This document shows, piece by piece, positions 55,200 through 64,000 of a stretch of 64,000 nucleotides of DNA. Source of the stretch: Pterobdella sp. o SKG-2022 (taxonomy: Eukaryota; Annelida; Clitellata; Hirudinida; Piscicolidae); NCBI GenBank assembly GCA_964035795.1, contig OZ038321.1, positions 13,225,288-13,289,287 on the forward strand. The letters are read 5' to 3'. Every line of letters starts with the position of its first letter. Within the stretch, counting starts at the first letter, position 1. The notes under the pieces are model-generated. The model was not told the DNA's origin. It saw nothing but the letters and a program-made list of their open reading frames with translations, and ran no database searches. The translations under genes were made by a program, and so were the position numbers.

Positions 55200-56040
55200 T
55201 ACGAGTCAGTTTAGTATTTCGATTTTTATCTGAAGTCTCTTAAAATATTTAGAAGCGAAATAAAATAATTTAACTTATTTTTGCAACGGATTTATAAAAA
55301 TAAATATTTTGAAACTCTGGACTACAAAAATAATTAGTTCCCACTGAATTCAAAGTGTAATTACAACTAATTTAATACAATCCTTATATTAATAAAAGAT
55401 TAGTTAAAGCTTTAAAGTTGAGTTTTTAGTATATTTTAACATAAAAAACTTTAACAATTTTTAATAAATAAAGTAACATTTTCCGACAGATAGTTTGTTT
55501 GAACAACAGTTCAAAGATAATACCAGTTTTAAAATATAAATAGTTAATAGCATAATTGAAATAAAATTTTGTTTGAACTTATATGTTTCCAGTATGAGGC
55601 CAGTCATAAGAAGTACTATAACCATAACCAGTCAGTAGTTTTAACAATACTTCATTACTATTTATTTATAAATTTCGTTCATATTTTATGCTTTTTGAGA
55701 TTTCTAAACTAATTTAGTATTACCTATATTTCAACTAATCTTCAAAGATATATCTTGTTATTATTGGTAGAAGAACTTTATAAATTAATTAATACTAATG
55801 ACAATGTTACTGTGAATATTTTTATGATAATTTTAATAGTTGAAACTTAAACTATTGATTCACAGTTACAACAGAAGTTATTTGATATAATGACATTGAG
55901 TCATTCTCATTCAAATGAGCTTCTTGTTTCCTATGGCATAAACATTCCTTTGTTTAACATACTTTAATCTCTTATCACGTAATACTGATCTATTTATCAA
56001 CTGAAAAATAGTTAAGTGTGAGTCTGATAACATTTTTCAG
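55200..56040. other. AT-rich, no gene seen
   Basis: No exon with a usable open frame was found. If the Ly6 gene has a separate signal-peptide exon it might lie here, but I could not pick one out. Confidence 0.4.
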
Positions 56041-56051
56041 TATTCAAATAA

Positions 56052-56131
56052 AATACGTATACACAAACACACAAGACAAACACACACACAAACACACACA
56101 CACAAACACACACACGCAAACACACAAACAC
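56052..56131. repeat. (CA)n-type microsatellite
   Basis: An ACACA repeat with regular AAACAC interruptions, just upstream of the first recognised Ly6 exon. Confidence 0.85.
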
Positions 56132-56282
56132 ATCAAAGCATGAACCCACATAAAAGCTTATCATTGATTCTGTTTGCATCTTACAACTAATTTAAGATGA
56201 TAAAATAGAAAATAACGTTTAAATATAATCATCATAAAAATGGTAGTTAAAATTTTAAAAAAATTAATTTTTTAAATTTCAG

Positions 56283-58213
56283 TTATTACCTGTTTGTTTT
56301 TTACGGAAACCAAACAAACACAGAACAAAACAGAGTCAGACACAAAAAGATACAAGGATATACAGAGACACATTCAAACCGACAAACACAAATACCATGA
56401 CCATGCCATTAATTCGATGAAACTTTCTTCCAATAGCAGTCGTCAAAATAACCTTCATAAAAAATCTTTTAAAACAAAACATCTTAAACGCCAAATAGCC
56501 TACCCAGATCATCAGAAACGATTTGAACTAGCTTATTCCTTCCCCGAATCTTTGCAATACTTTGAAGCTTCTACATCTCTCTCGTGTTTCGACTGTTTCT
56601 ACAGCACCACAGGCGACAACGTGATGGGGGATGAAAGTTGCAAGGACCCATTCATCGATGCCAGGGTTCTACAATGCGACCATTCTTGTGCTGTTCGTTA
56701 TTATATTTTTTGATAATTTTTTGTTTGTTCACCTAAATAGCTTCACTTTCAATCTAATAGTTTCTTCCAGCATCTCTTCAACTATTCTTGGGCATTTTTG
56801 GCTGCAGTCATATTTTCCACTCACAGATTTTTGAAGTAGTTTATGCGCTATTCCATCAGTGTTTGCTCAGATAAACCTTGTGTTGTCCCTATATGCTGTT
56901 TAGCAGTAATCGAGTGTTGACCAGTGTTGAGACCATGCCAAGCTTATTCGTTTTTAACTAGATTTTCAAATCTCATAAGCGGACAGCTGGCAGTTCATAT
57001 AAGAGTATTTGACAAAAAATTCAGCTAGTTGGTATGTCTTAAATGACTTAGTCAGCGTAGACTCCGTTTTTCAGACAATTGGGTCTTTGCTAAGAAACTT
57101 AATATTTTTTTCAATATGATACAATTTTAACCCATTATATAAAGTGAATAACGTATCACGAAGACATCTAGTTTTTTAACGTGGGTTTGATGAGAAGTTC
57201 GTTTGTAAAATGACTTTAAGGGATGCGACTTTACATGTTTGGCTGTGACAAAAATCTTCCTGGTTGGTTGTAAGATGGCATATTGTTTCATAATCTAGGT
57301 GTTTGTTGCAAGTTTTACTTACATTCTTAAACGCGAAATATCTTTTAGTTTTTGTTTTTTACAACCTTGAAAAGATATGCTGCTGTTCGTTAAACTTCTT
57401 TTAGAATGTGTTTTTGTGGGTACGTAGCTAGCCATCTGACAGTATGCTACTTATAATCAATTTTTTGATTTGAAATATCTTTGTGTTTTCGTATTCAAAT
57501 TGAGTTTTTCAAAGTCATATTTTATTTTTCATTATTTCATAATTGTGAAAGATCACACAAAAAGATAGCCTGAAAACAGGGTATTTTTTGAAGATAATAT
57601 TAAAAATATATCAACAATCTTTTATAAATGCATTCAATCAAGATATCATAATATATATTTGATCAGTTGAATTTATAATTTTTTATAGCTATTGTTTTTG
57701 TCGTTTTGTTTAGTTTTAGTTTTAAGTTTAGTAGACTAATTCCTATTTAAGTATCATAATCAACACATTGTGAGCACCCCCTAATTAGGAAAGTTTGAGT
57801 TCTCTTCATTCAAACAATAAAAACAAAATCAAAGACAATAAGAAAAATAAATTTTTTAATAATAAAATTCAACTTTGACACCATTTAATAACCATAAAAT
57901 AAGAAAGATTCACGATGAAAACTGTTAAAATCTTCACAAAAGTCATATTTAGTCTAATTTCATACAATTGCATCGAATCATTAATAATCTCTTTATCTGC
58001 ATTTCAATGTTTAGCGTTATTGTAGCAAGTTTTCAATGGATAACGTGTGACTTGATGAGAATGAATGGTGTAAAATGGGTTCAAACCAATGACATTCTAT
58101 GTTTATTACGGTTTTATTACTTCAAATGCCGAAAATACTAAACTAAATAACCATTTGATACTAAAAAATAATACTAGTTTAAAAAAATAATTTACCAAAA
58201 AAACAACAACAAC

Positions 58214-58245
<32 letters not shown>

Positions 58246-61025
58246 CAATGATGGAAGAACCAACTGACTTATTAGTCACCATTGCTCGCTTATGATTTTA
58301 TAATTTATCATTATTTCCTTATGATGATTAGTTGTTTATCATCCCTAGTTACTATGTTTGTTTATTATTTCTTTTTTATCTATCATTTTTATTTGGTATT
58401 ATATTTTTATAGTTCTTATTTAGTCTTTTTATTTATTTATCATTAGTTCTCAAAAGAGTTTTTGATAATTTTCTAAGGCCTTTTAATGGTTTTTTAGGTC
58501 TTCCATTAAATAAACATCAGTTAAAATAGATACCTATATAGATAAATATAGTTATAATGAATATAGGCATATAATTTTTTTAGAGACATCGTATGTCCTT
58601 TTGTAAACTTGAATTTTACCAGTAAAACTTCAAATTATGAGGATTTATAAGAACACGTAGAAAAAATTTTTACTGGTAAAAATAGGCTCATAATGAATTT
58701 TTAACACTAGTCCCACGTTGAAACAGTTGGAACTGCATAAGAAATTTAAAAAACACTCAAAATATTTTTATTTTGAATGAAGTTTTCCAAGTTTTTACTT
58801 TGAATCCATAGTCCACCGCTCAAATGGTGCTGGACCCTAGCTTCTAACTGTACTTTAGTGCAAATGGCTTTTCATTTCGTTCATCATTTATGTTTTTCCA
58901 TTAAAACTGTTCTTTTATATTGTTTTTTTTATAAACTTTTTGTAATAGTGAGATTTATATAAATGGGATATATATAAGAGTTTTATCATCAAGATATTTA
59001 AGGTTTATAGTGTGCTATTGAAAGAATGTAGGAATCAAAGTGGCTGATGAAGCGAATGATATGTTGTTTTTTTTTGAACACGTTGATGATCGACATCTAC
59101 TGATAAGCTTACATATGGTTAATAAGACCAATTCTCTTCAAAAGTTTTAAAAAAATGCTAAAAAATAGTAGATATTATAGAATAAGGATATTTGTTTTAC
59201 GAATCATTCTGTAACTTTCAGCATTCTTAAAGCTCTAAAATATACTGGGTTTTTCACTCAGTCGTCTGCAAATAAGAAATCTTTTATGGCGTTTTTCAAG
59301 GTTTTGGTTTTTGACTGGAATCTTTTCAGATTGATTAAATATGTGTCACTGCGATAATTAATGCAAATTTCAACATTATAACCATCAAATGCATCAACAA
59401 CATATCTGAGAAAATGATACTGAATAACGTAGAAGCTAATATGCAGTTTTGTTTAATCTATTGGAGACAGAGAAGGTTTAGAGCTGTTTCCATTTTCTTG
59501 CACTTTTACCATCATTTCATCATGAGATCACGTGATAAACTTTTTAAAACAACCGACTTTTTTCGGGGTTCTCCAGACCCCACCTTTGCTGAAAATGTCA
59601 AAGACTTTTGTTAGGATAACATAAATGGAGTAAAAGTCAATTTTTTGCTTTTGATATTTCTTTTGTAACTGTTTTACAACAAGCACCATGCCAGTAGTTC
59701 TACGGCTTTTTCGGAGGCATATAGATAGTCATAAGCAACATTTGTAAATGTAGAACTAATATAGAGACTTTTATAATACTAAAAAACTATTAAAAAAAAT
59801 TTGATATTAGTAATATTATTAATATTATTGTATTATACACTACAAAATGAAGCTTAAGTTAAAAATACTAATATACCCGCATGCAGAATGGTATTTCTAT
59901 AATTAGTAGTATTAGTTACCAAACGATAATAACAACATCAATAATAATAATAAATAGCAGTAATAAATTTCAATAACGTTACAGTATTAATCGTTATTTA
60001 AATAAATTGTTTTTTTATTTAGTTTTATATTATAGCATTTCAATTTGTTTCAATAATTTTAATTTTCATAAAGCTCGTATGAATTTTATAATTAGTATCA
60101 AAATTATCTGTGATTTTGATAAATTATGTTATTTTCACCAGTTCTTCATCAATCAATAAAGTAAAATATACGATAGCCTTTTAAAATATGCTTGAAAATT
60201 TAATAACAATAATAATGATGGGAATTGTAATGAAGAAAACTACCTTATACTACTTGTAACCAATTTCAATTTGAAGTGAGATTTGGTAGTTTTTCATATC
60301 AAAATTTATTTTGATGCCATAGATCCATGAGATGAACTATCAAAAAAATCTAACATTGCTATAAAAAGAGTCTATAGAAAGATGGCAAAAAAATTATCCC
60401 TCAAACCACACTTGATATGTTAAACCTTATCATGAAATATTGGTGAAAAATAAAATCATCTTTTCGACTCTTAGCAATTTTTTTTTGTCTTTCATTCTTA
60501 TTCCTAGTTTTCATTTTAGTATCATTCCAATGTGACCTATTAACTATATATTGATTGTTATTATGATTGATATTATTTCTATAGAAAATGGTGATGAGCT
60601 CAGACAAAGGAGTAATGATACTAAGAAACTGCATGAAGAACTGCCAACCTATAGAAGCCCTAAACAGTATGTTATTACAGCTATTTGTAGTGTATTGCTG
60701 TTTATCAATTTGTTCAGTTTTATAGTTTTTATTAACTTTTATTTTAATTCAATTATAATTTCTTAAAGCTCAAGTACATTAATTTATCCATTCATTTATG
60801 TTTCGATTCATCCACCAATCAATTTGTTTCGCCAAACCATTCTTATTTTTTCATTTAAAGATTGATCCACCTATCCTCAATCCGCCGAAAACCCCCTTCA
60901 ACCTCATTTCAGGTCACACAGAATGTTGCAAGAAAGATTATTGCAACAACACAACAACCATCCATCCCAAAGCCCCTCTGCTATTATTATATTTATTATT
61001 ATTGTTTCTTTATACTTTAAACTAG
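56283..61025 (+). CDS. Ly6/uPAR three-finger protein, GPI-anchor type (5' exon missing)
   Basis: Ly6 proteins are small cysteine-rich domains held on the cell surface by a GPI anchor, often modulating receptors or channels. Three exons: 56283-56692, 60585-60666 and 60913-61025. The domain begins LSCFDCFYSTTGDN and continues ESCKDPFIDARVLQCDHSCA; exon 2 reads KMVMSSDKGVMILRNCMKNC; exon 3 gives the hallmark ECCKKDYCNN followed by a hydrophobic end (LLLLYLLLLFLYTLN), typical of a GPI signal. The exon joins keep frame (phase 0, then phase 1). The first donor (GTTCGT) is weak. Upstream of the domain, exon 1 holds an unusual Lys/Gln/Thr-rich stretch with no signal peptide, so a signal-peptide exon probably lies upstream, or the true acceptor is nearer the domain. 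The first intron is about 3.9 kb, the longest in the window. Confidence 0.8.
58206..58250. repeat. (AAT)n/(AAC)n microsatellite
   Basis: AAC units give way to AAT units and back to AAC, in the large Ly6 intron. Confidence 0.85.
58580..58700. repeat. AGACATCGTATG repeat with inner inverted repeat
   Basis: This copy of the AGACATCGTATG block (58584 on) is followed by GAATTTTACCAGTAAAAC and, about 60 bases later, its inverted match TTTTTACTGGTAAAAAT. It lies in the large Ly6 intron. Confidence 0.45.
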
Positions 61026-62600
61026 CATATTCATTTTAATAATATCTTCATTTTTATAGGGATTTCAACATAATTCACTTCGTTTTTCAGAAATTAAGTT
61101 AAGTTCCGTATAATAATTTAAGTTATAACAAATATTTACAACCCCTCGAAATGCATTAAATAGCATCAGATCATTTAAAACTATTCTTCATAATGGCTGT
61201 TGAATCATATACAAATGTGTAAAAAAATTTCTTTTAAAAAAATAAATTCTACTTTTGTATTCTTCTTGAATGTTTCGAATTTAAACAGGACTCTTCTGGA
61301 GCCAAGCCATTGATTAAAGCTTGAAACATAGACATTGAAGTATTTTTATAAAAAATGAGTTTTATAGTTTTTATAGACTTAACTTATTTTTAAACTTTTC
61401 ATGCAATTTTTGAAATAATGCTAAAATAATAATACATAGTTTATTCATTTTTATACTGTTTTTTTCTTTTGAGACTAAGTTTACTTCATTCTCGTTTACA
61501 ATTTATTTTCCAGAGAAATGACAATTCAATTCAAATTTTTCAGTAGAAAAAACTTTTTGCTATAAAAAAAAATCCTTCGTTTTCAATACATTTAGTTGAA
61601 TTTAACAAGCTATTAAAGTTCAGCCTTATCTTTATACCTTTGCCTATGGTAGTTAACTCGATCACTATTTCAAGTGCTGATGTATCTATAATACCATAGT
61701 TTTCCATTTTATGCTTCAACTTGTGTAATCTATATATTACTATGTTAATTATAATTTATTATTCGAAAATAATAACTATATTTTTTTAATTAATTCTGTT
61801 AATATAGATTCTTTTTATTATTTTTTAGAAATCTAACTTAAAGGATAAATTAATCACTTTTGTGTGGCTTCTACGGTGTGATCCAACATCCACTAAAAGT
61901 CAAGCCCACTCGTTATATGCAAATCTAATCAACTTTATTCAGCTGAATTTTTTGTCGTAGTTTGCCGTGATGTGGCAGTATTACCTCATAAATGCTGTAA
62001 ATTTCTTTAATTACACGTTGTTTTAAAAAACTTTTTTCACTTAGAAAAACTACAGGCACTTCACGATCACGCAAAAAGTATTGAATAGCTTTAGGCTAGT
62101 TGATGAACCAATCATAGAGCTCCAAAAAAATTGTGAAAGTACCGAAATAATCATTTTTCAGAAGCTTTATGAAAAAAAAACTAACATTTATCAACTAACA
62201 AAGCTTTTTGTACAATCCGTGAATATTTAAACATTATGATACATGAATATTTTCAAGAAAAAAAAAACGAACATTTTTCAAAGCCTATGATTGGTCCAAT
62301 TTAAAACAGCATTTTGCTGCTTGGAACTTCTTTAAGAAAAACCTGCCATTTGTGGTTTTAGAAAAATGCATAAGACGCAGAACTCGATCAAAAGTATCTT
62401 TTCCATGCTTTCGAAGCCTGGTGTACCCAGACAATGTTTCCATAGCTTATTGGAGTTTAAAGTTTTATAAAGAAATTACATTAGTTTCTTACAGACATCG
62501 TATTTTTTTATGAATTGAGTTTTATATAATTTCTTCACAATATGAAAATATTTTTTTAAAATTACTTTAGAATAAAAGTTTTATAGAAAAAGATGTTCAC
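61026..62600. other. 3' flank of the Ly6 gene, no gene seen
   Basis: AT-rich with no exon-like frame. A further AGACATCGTAT block occurs near 62495. Confidence 0.45.
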
Positions 62601-62607
62601 AGAAATA

Positions 62608-62782
62608 AATGGACATTAGAAGATTCACGAAGTGAGCAATTATGAGAGAGTTGAAAACTAGCGAAATCGTCTGATTTGAGACAAAATAAGTAACTTTTAA
62701 ATCGAATTCCAATATAAATCAATTTCGAATATAAATATATATATTTTTAATAAATAGTGGTGAAAACTTGAGGCTAGGATGC
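62608..62782 (+). repeat. 180-base dispersed repeat, copy 2
   Basis: Matches 54862-55041 in order and orientation, with small indels (for example a short block near 54943 is absent here). It ends at GGCTAGGATGCT, where the similarity to copy 1 also stops, which probably marks the true 3' end of the repeat. Confidence 0.8.
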
Positions 62783-62897
62783 TTCAAACATTGTACTTCA
62801 AGCAATTTTAAAAGTGCATCTAATTGATTGGTCAAACAATAAAAAATATTTACAAAGAAACTATGGAAATAAAAAACCAACGTAGAAGCAAAAAGAA

Positions 62898-63144
<247 letters not shown>

Positions 63145-63215
63145 CCGCCACTGGAAAGGATGCTGGCAAAAAAAAATCACTCTTATTCAAGAAATTAGCT
63201 GAAACTTAGTCTAAC

Positions 63216-63256
63216 GAACTATGATAAGATTTTACTTATCGAAATATTAAGCTAAA
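63216..63256 (+). repeat. half-copy of foldback repeat family 2
   Basis: AACTATGATAAGATTTTACTTATCGAAATATTAAGCT matches the right arm of the 18.6 kb copy closely (AAGATTTT, TTATCGAAAT). Confidence 0.5.
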
Positions 63257-63952
63257 GGTTTGAAAATAGGAAAGAATTTAAGAGAAATTTCAAACCTTGA
63301 AGAGCAGTTTTTAAATGAGAAGCGACAATGAAGGGAGATCCAGAAAATGAGTATGAGAGATTGGAAAGCAGAAGAATGTTCAGGAATATGGGAAACTGGG
63401 CGAGAAGCTTAAGTAAAAGGATAAATAGTAGATTCAAAAAAAATTGTTAAAAAAATGTTAAGGTATTCAAGGCCAGAAAAAACAAAAAAGCAGAAAAATG
63501 TTTTCAGAAAAACTTTCTGATTCGACAGAGGGAATAAAAGCAAGAAAAAGCAACAGATATAATTTGAGGCTTGAAAGAGACATAATGAAATAACTAAGAC
63601 TGCTAAACATGAAAAGAAGGCATGAATGATAAGCACAAAGATCATTGTTATAGGAAAAGAAGAAGAAAGTGGAGATTCAAACTTAATAAGATAAACGACA
63701 TTAAAATTACAGGTATTGAACTAAGAAAACATAGTCACTCTATGAAGAAGAATTAAATCTATGTGGCGTTCCCAAAGAACTAATTATCTTGAAAAAATCA
63801 GGCTTTTTTTGTAAAAAAACAGTTTAACTCGAATTTCAAAAAAAATAACTTTTTTAATTTACTTGGAATATTTGTGTGTAATTACTAAGTCTACATAATC
63901 TTTCTTAGCCAACGTAAATACTGAAAATTATTTGAACACAAAAAGTAATTTT

Positions 63953-64000
63953 ATTGAAATCAAAGCTTTTCGTTAACAAAGTAACATTATCAAGTACGTT
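63953..64000 (-). repeat. family 1 hairpin at the window edge (copy E, partial)
   Basis: On the minus strand the sequence reads CTTGATAAT, a GTTA/TAAC stem-loop, then GAAAAGCTTTG (63995 to 63961). The inverted partner arm, if any, would lie beyond the window. Confidence 0.6.

Overview
This is a stretch of animal nuclear DNA. It has GT-AG introns throughout, AT-rich intergenic and intronic sequence, exons clearly richer in GC, and families found only in animals: a fibrillar collagen, a Discs-large MAGUK, a peripherin-type tetraspanin and a Ly6 protein. Introns are short (about 50 to 1000 bases). tRNA-derived SINEs, LINE remnants and a fragment resembling repeats I associate with molluscs point to an invertebrate, perhaps a spiralian. 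The phylum is not determined.

Layout. 1-5.9 kb: the C-terminal HECT catalytic domain of a NEDD4-family ubiquitin ligase (+, 5' part outside the window). 6.8-8.6 kb: a decayed non-LTR retrotransposon. 9.3-12.5 kb: a complete 14-exon retinoid-inducible-type serine carboxypeptidase (+, 452 aa). 14.2-28.7 kb: a complete 52-exon fibrillar collagen (+, 1378 aa) whose main triple helix adds up to exactly 1014 residues. 30.5-41.1 kb: a complete 25-exon DLG scaffold (-, 792 aa; L27, three PDZ, SH3, guanylate-kinase-like). 41.8-42.6 kb: signal peptidase subunit 2 (+), head to head with DLG. 43.7-46.4 kb: a peripherin/ROM1-type tetraspanin with a very long basic tail (-). 47.3-48.3 kb: a single-exon secreted protein of unknown family (+). 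48.9-50.3 kb: three exons of an unrecognised, probably helical protein (+). 51.6-55.2 kb: repeats, a second LINE remnant and one weak gene candidate. 56.3-61.0 kb: a Ly6/uPAR three-finger protein with a GPI-type C-terminus (+). 62.6-64 kb: repeats, including about 235 bases of GA.

The exon joins were worked out by hand from splice sites, phase and family alignment. For the carboxypeptidase, collagen, DLG, SPCS2 and tetraspanin the summed coding lengths are multiples of three with phase kept at every junction. The genes are unrelated in function; there is no operon-like arrangement.

The most unusual structure is a dispersed family of foldback elements (near 12.8, 17.5, 38.3, 42.3, 51.6 and 64.0 kb). 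Each has a small hairpin whose stem sequence differs between copies while both flanks stay similar. The copy at 17.5 kb carries the conserved core of a hammerhead ribozyme, which suggests descent from a ribozyme-bearing retroelement such as a Penelope-like element. A second, unrelated foldback family and a repeat of about 180 bases present twice are also described.
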